Source: Ixodes scapularis
Lineage: Eukaryota; Arthropoda; Arachnida; Ixodida; Ixodidae
Direction: 5' to 3'
Assembly (NCBI RefSeq): GCF_016920785.2
Contig: NW_024609835.1
Location: 176,945,109-177,009,108 of the forward strand
Length of the DNA stretch: 64,000 nt
Under the pieces are notes generated by a model that was not told the origin of the DNA, did no database searches, and saw only the letters and a list, made by a program, of their open reading frames with translations. This document shows, one piece after another, positions 1 to 11,312 of this stretch; position 1 is the stretch's first letter; each line of letters starts with the position of its first letter. A program made the translations under genes and the position numbers.

Positions 1-150
1 CCAATGCTGGGGGGAAGGACACAGTCGGAACTAACATGGTAATAACCTGTACTGCTGTGGTAAGGATGGAAAAGTGATCAAACGAAGAGAACAAAAACTG
101 AAGGTGGGTTATGGCGGCTCTCACGCACAGCTGCTGCAAAAGGCCTAAAA
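1..150 (+). repeat. Dispersed repeat R1, partial copy at window edge
   Basis: This stretch matches 9269-9416 over about 140 bases with scattered changes: both contain the same run beginning ccaat.ctggggagaagga, then taacctgt.ctgctgtgg, and both end with cagctgctgcaaa. The copy is cut by the window start. I do not recognise the family and no coding potential is visible. Confidence 0.6.
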
Positions 151-1470
151 ATGCTCAGCTCCATTTCCGTATTTCATGAGGACTTTAAAGAGCAATTGAG
201 ATAGTTTTACATCGTTTAAGACTTAAAGTTGCATACACCAATAATTACCTTCATAAAATCGGCAAAGGTGACCTTTTCGAATGCCTATAAACCACAAAAG
301 CCCATGACATCCAACACGTGTTGTGCGATTGCATTGAATACAGTCTTGAAAGAAAGCAGCGAAGACCCGACGGAGCCTGACAGAAGACCAGAAGGTAAAC
401 CTTCCTGTTTTGCTTGGTCCTTAGACGTGTCCTGCTCGAGCGTGTAAAGCTACGAAAGCTCTTCTGAAATTCCGCAAGAATACTCACCTGCACCAAACAC
501 GTGTACGTGGAGATTAAATGAAATTCCTTTTGCTTTATTTTGCATTTTGTGTGATCTCTATTTTTCTCTCTCCCTATCACTTTCTCTTTCATGTATTAAC
601 CTTTTTCAATCAAATTATGACATTCCCTTCCGTTTATTTCACAGTGTAGTGAACCAGCAATTGGCGCTTGTTGACCTTTTTTCGTTTAATATACGCCAAT
701 TTCTTTCTAAATGCACATTGGGTGTTGGCCAATAGAAACGAAAGACCAAGAGGGCATCATAAACATATCCTAGTTTGCAAATTATGGCCTTTCTACCTTT
801 CTACTTGAAGCGTGTTTCATACAGATAAGAGTAGATCAACAAAGAAACAAGCAAAAATATTGTTTTACTTCCTTAGAACTTTATGATTATTTACAAAAAA
901 AACGGAAGGGCTATATTTTATAGATGCGCCCTAAAACAAAAAAAAACAAAAATCTGTATGAACACGTATATGAAAACAAGTATAGATTTATCATGTATCA
1001 GGGGTTTTAGAGTTGGAATGGTTTCAAGACCACTTCCTCCATATTGTACACGTGTTACACGCACGTAACATACAAAATCTTCTCAACTGCGGCGAGCCAC
1101 ACAAAATTTAATAAATAGACCACCACTCGTCAAACAAATATGGTTCTATTATATGGTATTAAGAGAGAAAATGGTTCATAGAGGTTTTATCTTTTTTTTT
1201 TTTTTTCACCATAGGACGAGTTATTCTAATTTAAAATCATCACTTTATACCGCTTAATGTCTTCCCATAACTTGCAGCTCCCGAGCTAAGAAACTTGAAA
1301 GTGTATTATTTATCTATAATAGTAACAAAAGGGCAGATTCGTAAGCTATCTTAATGCGCATTGAAAAAAAAACGCTTTCTTAGACACATTGAAGGAGTCC
1401 ACGGCCTGCCATTTTCCTGAGTCTATAATCCAAAGAAAAAAAAAATATAGTCTGGCAAATGTGCCACATG
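151..1470. other. No gene recognised, AT-rich
   Basis: Short open frames only (61-113 codons), none with a recognisable domain. The sequence is AT-rich with homopolymer runs, for example a T run near 1192-1206. I see no repeat structure I can name. Confidence 0.5.
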
Positions 1471-1477
1471 ACCCTGA

Positions 1478-1640
1478 CCGTGTACAGCATTGGTACTGCG
1501 TGATGCACGTTAAGGACCCCAGGCCAGCGGTTGTACTGCACTGGCTAAATTTCTTTTCTACAGCTGGGAGGCTCGTCGCCCGTTGAGGCAGACCAAGTTA
1601 TAGCCTGTATAAACATACACACAACCCAATTTATCCATAA
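1478..1640 (+). repeat. SINE family S1, 3' part
   Basis: This matches the body of the tRNA-headed SINE that is most complete at 13395-13683. The shared core reads tactgcgtgatgcacgtta, then ggaccccagg.cagcgg, then actggctaaatttc, then a cagctgggag block and a tataaacatacacacaaccc end. The tRNA-like head is missing, so the copy is truncated at its 5' side. Confidence 0.75.
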
Positions 1641-2074
1641 TCCGATAAACCTGATCGAATAAGCCCGATCTAATCAAATAAATATAGAACATCAGCATTA
1701 TGTTAGCCTTTCGGTCACATATATACGTTGTCCTCGACCACGAATTGGTCGTGATTGGTCAGTGCGCATAAGAACCGCATACAAGTAACGATCGAGATTC
1801 TACTTACGCAAGAGTCGTCAGATTGAATCGGAAAGACGACATAGCTTCAACATAACGGACCCTTATTTTAAGGAAACGAACAACAACGAAAAATCCGACG
1901 GGTGCAAAAGTAAAAGGAAAAGCCAGAGAGATCTTGGTGCCTGTGCATTCACTCGAAGCGTGATATTCAGCCAGCTCCGCCTTCACACGCTGTGAAACAC
2001 AAGCGCTCCACGTCGCCCCTTAAGAACCAAACCGATAAAGAAACAACGCGGAAATGAAGTAGTACCACCACTCG

Positions 2075-2567
2075 ATGAGCGGGGGCCACGGAGACACTGC
2101 CGGAGCCGCTTCTTCACTTTGGCTCGTGGCCGAAACCCCGCGGTCTTTCCCCCTCGCCGTCCCGCCGTCGAGCGCGGCCGGGGCGTCGTGTTTCAGCGTC
2201 CTTGTTCCCCGTCGTTGTCGGGCGCTCGGCTGGCGGAGTTGGGTTCAAGGGGAGCCATTTCTTTCCGGGCCCTGTTGTGCGCCGCCCCGCGAATCCATCA
2301 TGCCGCAGCGGGGTCGTCGCTTGGCTCCAGAGTCCAAACCCGGCTTCGCCGCCAGCGGCGCAAGGGCGTCCCAGGCATCCGGCAGCAAAAACAAAAAGGC
2401 TCTGGGACGGCCGACACGAACGTAAGATCAATGTAGCTCCCGAGGCAGCCGAGGAAGTGGGTCGACATCGCGTCCTTTCATCACTGTCGTCGTTAGATCG
2501 TCCGCGGGAAGAGGAAAAAAAAGTGACTCGGCAGAAAGAAAGGCACGGAAGAGCGGCACCACTTTAA
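2075..2567. other. GC-rich, CpG-rich stretch without recognised gene
   Basis: Several overlapping open frames of 105-121 codons run on both strands here, as expected when a GC-rich sequence lacks stop codons by composition. None shows a motif I recognise. The CpG density stands out against AT-rich neighbours, so a promoter-type island is possible, but I see no TATA box, initiator or splice signal that would support it. Confidence 0.35.
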
Positions 2568-3456
2568 ACCCGACTCGGCTCGAGGAGTTCGAGGGATTGA
2601 GTCTTACTTCACTTTCTGTGTCGAATGCGGGGATATGCCAACTTGGCGTGTATATATCATGACGCTCGGTTGTGCAGAAGGGACCTTTTCAAGCAGAATA
2701 TATATACGCACGCAGCGGCAATGTTTCAGTTTTTTGTTTTGTTTTTTTGCTTTGGGAAATATTTTTACAGAAGTTCAGTTTTCGGCGCACAGGCTTAGCA
2801 AAAGGAGGAAACCAGGGCAAAGACGTTCAAATTGTTTCAGTGTAACCGGGAAAAGGAGAAACGACAAACGAAAGTTCAGTCTTGTAGTCTGTTGCAACAT
2901 CCAAAATCTGCAGTAGAAGCTCAGCCTCTACCAGGACATTTTGTACCATCGGTGAAACACTTCGGAGCTAGGGCAGCTAAAGCACGGCGGATTAAGGCAG
3001 TGTTGAGTAAAGTACATCTAAAAAAGCACTTGAAGTAAAGTACTAAGTAAATTATAGCTTATGTACTTCAACCAAAGTATTGGGTGCATTGGGTGCAATG
3101 CACTTGGAGTAAAGTACTATAAATATAATGTACTTTCATAGTGAAGTACAAGTACTTTCTAACTGAATCATAAAAGAGAACATGTACTCTTTCATAACGC
3201 CCCCTTCATTCCCCTATAGTTTTTTTTTTTAAAGCGAAAGCCTTACATGTCTTATCATTCATTTCTTGAGTGAAAACACGTCGGCGACATGAGAGGTAAA
3301 ACGTTTACGTGACATTTGCGAATTTCAATATTCCTCCGAAAAGAATTTAAGCTCTTGTCTCTCGGCTGGCGTCGAACCAGAGACCTTTCTTTCAGTATAG
3401 TCCGACGCGGAGCGGAGTAGTACCGCCACATCCGTAAATCATATGTCTGTCTTTAA

Positions 3457-4529
3457 AGGGATACTGAACCAAGGAATTTAGTGTCCATAATGAGTGGCGC
3501 ACGTCTTTCCACGAGCCAGCGGCCGCCGGTGTGCGCGAGCACACGCAACGAAAATGACGTCAAAGACCTCTATTAGCGCTTAAAGGAGCGGTGCAACGAT
3601 ATTTACTTGGAATGTTTTTCACTTTACACGAGCTTATTGGCACTAGTGGGACTCAAAGATACTCGCACGCTACGCCCCTGGCCAAGAAACTCGTTTGTTG
3701 CGGTGTAATTTCAAGCACAAAAGCCCTAATTTTTATTCAATTTCTCCTTTGCAAAATTTGATGACGTAACATGGGGATCGCAGTACACCCCAACGACGAT
3801 ATTTGAATGCGGTTCAAAGATTGGACCCGACCATTGCGTGGGCACTCAATTTGGGCTCGTGATAATTACTACCTCTAGAAGCATTCGGGTAGCGGCCCGT
3901 GTCCAATCTCTGCAACGAGGACAATAGCCGAGCCATAACAATGTCTGGAACTCAGCGCGTGTTCTGTGCTTTGCCAACCCCAGCGAGTGGCTATGATCAA
4001 CATTGGCGGCATATAATCGGCTCCAGATCGCGTGGCCGCTTGTTCTGGCTGCGAGTTGAGGGGGTGAACGCTGCTCGATTTTCTTTAATTTTTTCTGGAA
4101 CTTCTATGGCGTGGGGGTGAATAACGAACACGTGTTTTATAGGTCATTAACGTCAGGGATCCGTTCTAAGCGGTATTTGTGCCAAGTACAGAAATTGTTG
4201 CATCGCTCCTTTAAGATGACAGTGAAATGTATGGGCATCGGGCCAAAGAAGAATAAAGACAAGTTTTTCATCTACAAAATGGTGTCTGGTGTAAAAGGTA
4301 AGCAATTAATTGGTTAAAGAAGCACGTAGCTTTCACTTGTAGAGATGAAAAGCCTGTCTTTATTCTCCTTTGGCCCGAAGCCCATGCCTTTCACTGTCCT
4401 CTTAACCGCAGATAGAGGTCTCTGACGTCATTCTCGTTGCGTGTGCTCGTGCACACCGGCAGCTGCTGGCTCGTGGAAAGAACGTGCGCCACTTATTATG
4501 GACACTAAATTCTTTGGTTCAGTATCCCT
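3457..4529. mobile_element. TTAA-flanked TIR element (piggyBac- or Kolobok-like MITE)
   Basis: Both sides are bounded by TTAA (3453-3456, 4530-4533). Terminal inverted repeats begin AGGGATACTGAACCAA and continue for over 100 bases with high similarity, through the block around GTGTCCATAATGAGTGGCGC. It carries no transposase. It sits inside the hAT element at 2998-7186 and is itself split by the element at 3584-4210. TTAA targeting is known for piggyBac and Kolobok; the sequence alone does not decide between them. Confidence 0.8.
3584..4210. mobile_element. Nested TTAA-flanked MITE
   Basis: Flanked by TTAA (3580-3583, 4211-4214), with inverted ends AGGAGCG(G/A)TGCAAC. It carries the block ctgcgagttgagggggtgaa near 4048-4067, which recurs with one or two changes near 45598-45617, so at least one other family member is in the window. 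No coding potential is recognised. This is the third layer of the nest starting at 2998. Confidence 0.75.
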
Positions 4530-4921
4530 TTAATGCGTCGGCTCTTGGGCTTTCAACTTCAGGTCGTCTTTAGGATAACATAAGTTACCTTGTGTTTTGT
4601 TTTGTTTTTTTTGTTTTTTTTAACTGGTATGCATTTTCCCTGGGATACTCGGAGGTGCATCAGTTATTTTTGGAAATGGCAGCGAATATTGGATAAAGTA
4701 AAGTGGAATTCAGAATTGACAAAACAGAATTTTTGATGCATATTTAACAGGACCAATTTTTTGGAATAAATCTTGAAGTCGGAGGTTGTATGTTTCTCTA
4801 GAAGTACCAGAAGAAAAATGCTATAAGTAAAGTACAAGTACATACTCAGAAAATGTACTTGAAGTGAAGCACAAGTGTTTTATACCTCCTGAAACTACTA
4901 ACTTAAGTACAATGTACTTAA

Positions 4922-7165
4922 AAAACCTCTGACACGCCAAAAAAAAAAAAAATTCATGCTAGGCGTTGAAATGGCATATCAGGACATTATAAAAAAAAAT
5001 TGTTTCTCTATAGTGTTGCGTAGTTTTTTTTTAAATAAAATATAGAAATACGAGGCCCAATTCAAAGTTCCTGCCAGTGCACTGTGGTGTAACAGTGTAC
5101 CGCAAGGTGTCGGGGCGGTCAGAAGGGAGGCATCGACCTACGTCACTAAAAGTAGGTTCGCCGGAAGTCGCGTGAGTTTCACTCCTCGTGCTCTCCGCGA
5201 CCGTGCCTAAGACTTTTTTTTTTATTCTGTTTTTTGTACGAGCGATCGTAGAAAACGAAGTTTCAGTTCCACTCTTTAGGGAGGTTTAGAATAACGTACG
5301 CAATTTTAGCGCACGCTGGCGCTAAATTTAGCGCTTGTATTAGCGCACGCGACGCGAGAGAGTTTTAGAATAGCGTTTCTCCGTCGCGACGCAAAAGCCC
5401 AAGCATCTCGCGCTTGCGACGCCACCAAGATGCAGTCACAATTTTTATTTCACACACGAAATGCTCTAACTTAAGAAAAAACAAGTTGTTTAGTCCAGAG
5501 TATTATTTTAGATTTGTTTAAACGTGAGAATGCGACGCGAGCGGTTGACCGGTCGTGTCCGCTTGCGTCGCCTCGGCAAGAGAGGTCTCGTGTACTGACC
5601 TTCGCACATCGTACCTTCGCCGAGAAATGTTCGCGCGTCACAAGGATCAAGCTGTCGGTGATCGTTGTCAAACCGAGTACAATGTCGTCCCGTATTGAAA
5701 ATCGCAGTCACGAGGATGCCGCCGACGTCGCACTCACGACGCCGCCAAAGCAGCCGCTGACATAATCCTGGAAGCCGCCATTTTTTTTTCAACTCTGCTC
5801 GTCTTGGCTTTAGCCAACTTCTCATCACGAATCCTCCTTGGAGAAGCGCAAAGACCCTTTGCGTACGCACGCTATTTCCGAGAAATAGCGCACGCTAAAA
5901 TTGCGCACGCAAAGCGCAAAATCTGGTTTGCGCTCGGAGCATGCGCAGTGGCGACGACGCTATTCTTCGCGCACGCAAAACTTTTGCGTGCGCTATTCTA
6001 AAACTCCCTTTTATCGCTGCACCGTTGGTTAGTTTGCGTGCTGTAAAAGTTGAGGAAAAAGGGTCAGTGGATCGACGTGATGGCGGTCAATCATGAAAGC
6101 GTTGCGAGTACAAGCCAGTGTACGAGTGCATGATGTCAGTCCGATGATATAGAGCTATACTGAACACAAAACAAACTATCAGTTTTCAAAAAAAAAAATA
6201 TTTAGAACGCTCGCGGAAATTAGGATTGCTAGCATACAACACGACCGATCGCATTGCTGGAGGTTAAGACACCGATGTCGTTGAATCATCGGATACTCTT
6301 CAGGCTGAAGATTCCTGGCGTCTAAAAAATACGAACTGGTGAATCTACCAAGTACAAGTAAACGTCAAGCATAAAGTACGTGTTTTGTCTAGAACATGAT
6401 GTAGAACTTGTTTACTACGTGGACATACAGCCGATGCGTCGTGATGCCTGAATTCAAGCCTCTTGAGTTCTTCTGCTGCAGGGAGATGGGCAGGAAACTT
6501 ACAGACCTGCAGTTGAGGTCTCACATCGAGACCTGTGAGTTTTAGTAAACTTCGCCTAGGGTTGTAATCTTCATCATTAAAGTGCATCAAGCATATCCAT
6601 CGCCTACCCACGGATTCTAATAGCTGTCCTGCGGTAACCGCAGTCAGCCACTGGTTCATCTCTTGTATATGTCTCTCGGAAATGCATGCAGTGGGATCTC
6701 TTCTTCAGTTCTCGAAATACCGAGACAGACCCTCACACAGCCCCTTCTAGGCATTGTAGTTGATCACGTCAATTCACTGACTCCTCTTCTTCTACCTTTC
6801 AGTAACATTAAGCGATGAAAAGCAAATAAAAGAAACCTTGTCTGTGCTTGGATCGCTGGTTGAGGTGCGGAGAATAACAAAAAATATTTAAAAAAAATAT
6901 TACAAGCGCTCGCGGTAAGCACGAGGAGGGATACAACTCACGTGACTTTCGGCGATGCCTCCCTTCTGACCGCCCCGACACCTTGCGGTACACTGTTACG
7001 TCACAGTGCACTGGCAGGAACTTTGAATTGGGCCTCGTATTTCTATATTTTATAAAACAAAAAAACTACACAACTCTATAGTGAAACAACTTTTTTTGTA
7101 ATGTCCTGATATGCCATTTCAACGCCTGGCATGAAAATAATTTTTTTTGGCATGTCAGAGGCTTT
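4922..7165. mobile_element. TTAA-flanked element with about 260-bp inverted repeats
   Basis: Flanked by TTAA (4918-4921, 7166-7169). Inverted ends start AAAACCTCTGACACGCC on the left and, as reverse complement, AAAGCCTCTGACATGCC on the right. The arms continue for roughly 260-280 bases, including a block around aggtgtcggggcggtcagaa. The 2.2-kb interior has no recognisable transposase; its longest frames are about 120 codons. It is inserted close to the right end of the hAT element 2998-7186. Confidence 0.75.
5280..6008. mobile_element. Inner TIR element rich in GCGCACGC repeats
   Basis: Inverted ends GGGAGGTTTAGAATA (left) and TATTCTAAAACTCCC (right) enclose 0.73 kb. Both ends are crowded with copies of GCGCACGC-like octamers (5305-5350 and 5860-5990), a typical subterminal repeat arrangement. 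Flanking bases are T-rich and the duplication cannot be fixed. It lies inside 4922-7165. No protein is recognised. Confidence 0.6.
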
Positions 7166-7227
7166 TTAAAGTACTTCCCAACATTGGATTAAGGCAACGA
7201 TCGCATGCTATGCTTCGTTTCACCTTA

Positions 7228-7381
7228 AGGCGCGTTCACACTCTTGCAACCGAGTACGACCGAGAAAGACTTCTTGGGACCGGATGCACTGAGCGGAGCT
7301 GGTCCTAAGAGATCGCAAAAGGCTTAAAAACCGGTTTGGTCTCTCTCGGTCGCACTCGGTTGCAAGAGTGTGAACGGGCCT
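7228..7381. mobile_element. Fold-back MITE, PIF/Harbinger-like
   Basis: A 154-bp near-palindrome with ends AGGCGCGTTCACACTCTTGC and the matching inverted copy. The arms pair for about 45 bases, down to CGACCGAGA. It is flanked by TTA on both sides (7225-7227, 7382-7384). A 3-bp TTA/TWA duplication and a (G)GGC.CGTTCACAC end fit PIF/Harbinger elements; that assignment is inference. Confidence 0.7.
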
Positions 7382-7754
7382 TTATACTGTACCGCAGCGA
7401 AGGCTAGAAGCGCGAGCTCCTAGCGTTGGCAGCTGCTCTTAAGTCACGAGAGCTTGTGCCGCCGAGATGTGCCCCAGAACAAAGAGCTCGCGCTTGTAGC
7501 CTTTCCTGTGGTACTGGTACATCGTAAGGTGAAACAGAGTATAGTTCCAGACTTCCTTTCTTTTAAAACACTTCTCTCCCTCTCTATCGCACGCTGAAAA
7601 CCGAAAATCTCCTGAGTGATATTATGGGGAAACATAATACAATCGCTAGTTAGCAGTCTGCATTAAGTGAACAAGGTTCTTGCTGCACACTACTACTACC
7701 CGTGTTTCACGGGAACTTAATACCCCTCTCCGACGAAAAAAAAAAAAATTAGTC

Positions 7755-7915
7755 GTTAGTTGTTTATACAGCAGGAGTTTAGTCTGCCAGAACATGGCGA
7801 CATTGTTACCCACTGTAGATGAGCAATTTAACCAGTGCGGTACAACCGCTAGCCTGGGGTCTTTAACGTGCACCACGCAGTAGTGATACACGACCGCACG
7901 CCGGTACGGTGCTCT
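7755..7915 (-). repeat. SINE family S1, truncated copy
   Basis: Reads as the reverse complement of the S1 body: gtagatgag.aattta.ccag, then gctagcctggggtctttaac, then cacgcagtagtgatacacga. The tRNA-like head is missing. Next to it is an A run (7737-7748). A diverged partial copy. Confidence 0.7.
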
Positions 7916-9230
7916 CCGACGAACCGTTTAGCCTTCTTTAATCGAAAGGACAATCTTCTGAAAGGAGAAGAAGTTTGTGCCACATGGCACCGCAAATGCT
8001 CCTTCCCCTAAAGCGTCCTTTTCGGGAAAGAAGCTCGCTAGCCTCCTTTAGTACTACCATAGCCTCCTCTATTCTCAGAAAGCCTGGCTGTTCGACGACG
8101 GAGCCATAGAGTGCCCGGTCGCAGATTTGGAGCGCGAGGATCTGGTAGCACAGAGCATTTCTCGGGGAGCCTGTAGTCAGCGCACAGCTTTTGCAGAGGC
8201 GAGGACCCGAAACATGGTTTTCAAACCCGACGAGAAAAGAAGCGGTAGCCCGAGGAACGCGAGAAGCACGAGCGGACATGTTATCGTTCGGGACAAATCT
8301 GTTTCGGCGTCTCGCCGCATAGGGGTGCCCGTTACATGCCTCTTGCCTGCCGCTCTACCTTTTCACTTTCGGCTGCTGCGTCTCGTGGCGATCTGCCAGG
8401 CTCCGTCAGTATAGAGGAGGCTATGGTAGTACAAAGCAAGTACTCCCGACTTTAGAAGCTAACGGCATTGGAGGCGAACTGGCGCATCATTTTGTCACCC
8501 TGGTGTTAGAACTTTGAAAGATTGACCTTAATACTGTTTTTTTAGGCGTTGGCGGATGGTACTGTACCCATGAGAAGTTTCCGTTGATAATTAGAATCTT
8601 AACTGTGCCAGAATCGATCTGTATCATCTTGCTCCTCACGCATCTCGGGCTATTCAACGACTCGTCTGCGCGCTCACTCCTATTTCAGATATTGCTGGTA
8701 TGATGAATTAAACTCGGATATAGATAATTTTCAAATTTTAGCTTTAGGAAGACACTTGTCTTCAATGATTTCTAGGTCTCAGTCAGCAGCAGCAGGCAAT
8801 AATTTAGTGCGCTGTAAATGTAATATACTGTCGTGGTTGCCGGGTGTCTGGCTGTGACACGAAAGATTATTGCAAATGTTTCCTCTCCTCAATATTCGAA
8901 TCATTTGCGTTTCAAAAAAAATTTTTCGTAAAACAAGCATTACCTTATATTGTTGCAAACGATTACAAAATTTTATAATAATATTTTGAGTTTCGGTTTT
9001 AACCTTCTGTGGCCAGCCCCAAAGGAATCAATATTGGTGGTAAATAGCATTTTGCCGGCCGTGTGACCGCAGCTCCTTTGGCACCATATCCTTTAGCGGA
9101 AAGGATAGTCAATGGAAATGAGCTTTAAGGCGTCGTCTGACAGGGGTATAAGCGGTCCTTGTAACGTACTTCTTATAGACGCTTTACACACGCACCAGAT
9201 CATAGCCGCCATTGCTGACCTTTTCTTGTT
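7916..9230. other. No gene recognised
   Basis: Only short frames, the largest 113 codons on the minus strand, without recognised motifs. The phrase tagtactaccatagcctcct (8051-8070) recurs inverted near 8413-8432, marking a 380-bp inverted-repeat pair of unknown origin. Confidence 0.4.
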
Positions 9231-9239
9231 TTACCGAGG

Positions 9240-9700
9240 TGGCGAGCCATTTAACGAGCCTCTACAAAGACCAATACTGGGGAGAAGGACACCGTAGAAT
9301 CTAAATGGCAATAACCTGTTCTGCTGTGGTAAGGATGAAGTGAAGTAAACAGAATAAGAGGAAACAAAAACTGAAGGTCGGTTATGGCGGCGACCACGCG
9401 CAGCTGCTGCAAAGCATGTATTAGCGCGAGATGTTTCGGTGGCGCCCTCGTCATTCCCTTGTGAACAGCAAGTTCGATGGTGTTTGTAATTAGCATGGCG
9501 GAAGCTTGTAATCATATCGTTTTTGAACTAACACTGTCAACACCGTCAAAATTGAAGTCCTCACGTTCCTCTTATTTTCATCCATGAGAACTCCTTTGCT
9601 GACGTCATGGACAGCATTCGGTCAATCGTGGAAGGCCGACCACCACGACGCTTTCGATCGCGCACGGCGCTAATAGAATCGGCGAACCGGTACACGCCGT
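9240..9700. repeat. Dispersed repeat R1, longest copy
   Basis: The left part matches 1-150. The right part (about 9420-9700) matches 34055-34330 in inverted orientation, sharing the blocks aacagcaagttcgatggtgt and gacgctttcgatcgc. R1 therefore has at least three copies in this window. No coding potential is recognised, so the class of repeat is unknown. Confidence 0.65.
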
Positions 9701-10102
9701 TAACAACGCACAGAGTGGAGATCGCAAGCTGATTCGCTGATTATTTCAAAGCAAATCGTTCTTAAAGATTTTTTTTTTGAATGGCCGTAATGCAGGGTTA
9801 CTATACCCTTTTTTGCAGGGTCATTTCCAAGGCGTTAAGATAGAACACATCTGTAGAATCAGGCAATGAGCACGTGCATGGTCCCGGTTCTGCGCGTGCC
9901 CTTCGGCAGGCGTTGCATGGTCAGCTTATTCTACAAGGGCATTCTGACTGAAGGTATTCGAAAAGGATGTTCCCGCGTAAACATAGGTATACATGCTGGG
10001 AAAACGCAAAGACGGAAAGGGGAAAGTAAGTTGCACTGCCAAAATTACTCTCGTCTTATCCCGTTTCATATGGTGCAGAAAGGAGCGAAAGAAGGAATAT
10101 AA

Positions 10103-11015
10103 GGGGATCGGTGGCCGAGTGGTCTAGCGCAAAGAAGTTCGGAGAATGTGGAGCAAAAGCTCGCGCTGCAGAATGCAGGGATCCTCGGTTCAATCCCCAG
10201 CCTTGCCCGTTTCGATCTGGATGAGGATCATACCGGCCAGAGCCGTATATGAAGAGAGTATGGTCAATGGGAGTTGCGGGCAGAGTCAGGGCGTGCGGCA
10301 GAGTCGGAAAGAGGGCTTGGCATGCTCTCTTGACCAACCAGAAGCCGAAAAGAATCCCTTAGTGGTGGTAGCGAGAAACAGTTCTGATCGAAGGTCTATG
10401 TTCGTATATGGTTTTAAGAAGCGCGTAAGAGTGAAGTGTAGTAACTCTTCGTGGTTGAAAATAGGGTGCACGTGTTGTTTTGATCATGATCATACAGAAA
10501 GATGTAAGAAACGAATGTGCCGCTCAACTCTGTTTTGCGCGGACAGAGTGTGACCGCTCGGACGGCAGATTCCCGGCCCTCGGCGTTTGGCGCACGGATT
10601 AGGTCGATCGTTCCGCTAGTCGCACTCTTCCACCTTCATTTTGGATGAGCGTGATTGAAACATCACGTGTACCATATTTTCAGCCATCGAGAGTTACTCC
10701 AATGCAGTTATCAGGTTTGTTTCTCGCGACCACCGCCAGGGTATTATTTCCGGCTTCTGGTTGGCCACATTCGAATTTCTGAAGACGCCCTGGAACACGC
10801 CCAGCCCGCTTTCGGCCAATGACGCCTCCTCATTTGTCTCCTATACTTCCCAACGAATGACCAAAGTCTCTACATATACGGCTCTGGTACCGGCGTTTGG
10901 TCGCGTGTCACTACTGCGTGGTGCACGTTAAAGACACCAGACAAGCGGTTCTACTGCACTGGCGAATTGCTCATCTAGAGGTGAGAGACAAGTCGTCCGC
11001 TCAGGAAGACTAACC
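10103..11015 (+). repeat. SINE family S1, full copy split by a hAT MITE
   Basis: The tRNA-like head (10103-10190) has an RNA polymerase III box A-like run TGGCCGAGTGG and a box B-like GGTTCAATCCC. The class II head (Leu/Ser type) is followed by the S1 body start gcccgtttcgatctggatga. The body resumes at 10887 (gtaccggcg, then cactactgcgtggtgcacgt). The missing middle is the inserted element 10238-10886. The joined SINE parts are about 260 bases. Confidence 0.8.
10238..10886. mobile_element. hAT MITE inserted in SINE S1
   Basis: Starts CAGAGCCGTATATG and ends CATATACGGCTCTG. The flanking octamers are ATACCGGC (10230-10237) and GTACCGGC (10887-10894), 7 of 8 identical. The uninterrupted SINE at 13395-13683 (reverse complement) carries this octamer once, which confirms insertion. 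Subterminal inverted arms extend about 170 bases, around ccaaccagaagccg. At 649 bp with no transposase it is non-autonomous. Confidence 0.85.
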
Positions 11016-11021
11016 GCCGAA

Positions 11022-11211
11022 TACAGGAACCTCACTCAAACTGCACTCAAACTGAAGGGCCCCTCCACTTCCTTGAGGAAAACGCGAGGGCCGGCACTGG
11101 CCAATCGTGACGGAGGATCCGTCCTCGCGATTGGCCAGCGCCGGCCCTCGCGCCTTCCTCGAGGAAGTGGAGGGGCCCTTCAGTTTGAGTTTAGTTGGAG
11201 TGAGGTTTCTG
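11022..11211. mobile_element. Near-perfect palindromic (fold-back) MITE
   Basis: Two arms of about 85 bases (cactcaaactgaagggcccc on the left, its complement on the right) meet at a short centre around ggatcc (11117-11122). A GAAT tetramer flanks both ends (11019-11022, 11211-11214). The palindrome explains the mirrored open frames seen on both strands. Superfamily undetermined. Confidence 0.75.
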
Positions 11212-11312
11212 AATTTGGTGGTAAGTTCACGCTGTATAAATTTAACCCCCCCCCCCCCCCCCTTTCCCGCTAAGGCATATACTTGTTCATAAGTTTTCGT
11301 AACACTCTTCAT

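Larger units (their letters stand above)
2998..7186. mobile_element. hAT-type element with 8-bp TSD, filled with nested insertions
   Basis: The element starts CAGTGTTGAGTAAAGTAC and ends GTACTTCCCAACATTG. It is flanked by a perfect 8-bp duplication GATTAAGG (2990-2997 and 7187-7194). CAG-type ends with an 8-bp TSD are the hAT signature. Subterminal sequence is rich in AAGTAC repeats. A related partial copy lies at 21424-21720, which lacks the insertion at 3222-4614. No transposase is visible, so this is a non-autonomous element. After removal of the inserts it would be well under 1 kb. Confidence 0.85.

Noticed and set aside
2075..2567. Overlapping 105-121 codon frames as a host gene
   Set aside because: Frames are open on both strands in a GC-rich stretch, with no domain, no splice signals and low-complexity translations.
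3340..3420. tRNA-like sequence (minus, near ggttcgacgcc)
   Set aside because: Only a weak box B with a mismatch at a conserved base and no convincing box A; not enough for a tRNA or SINE call.
11010..11312. 100-codon frame and its plus-strand mirrors as genes
   Set aside because: They lie on the palindromic MITE 11022-11211, so the translations are mirrored repeat sequence.
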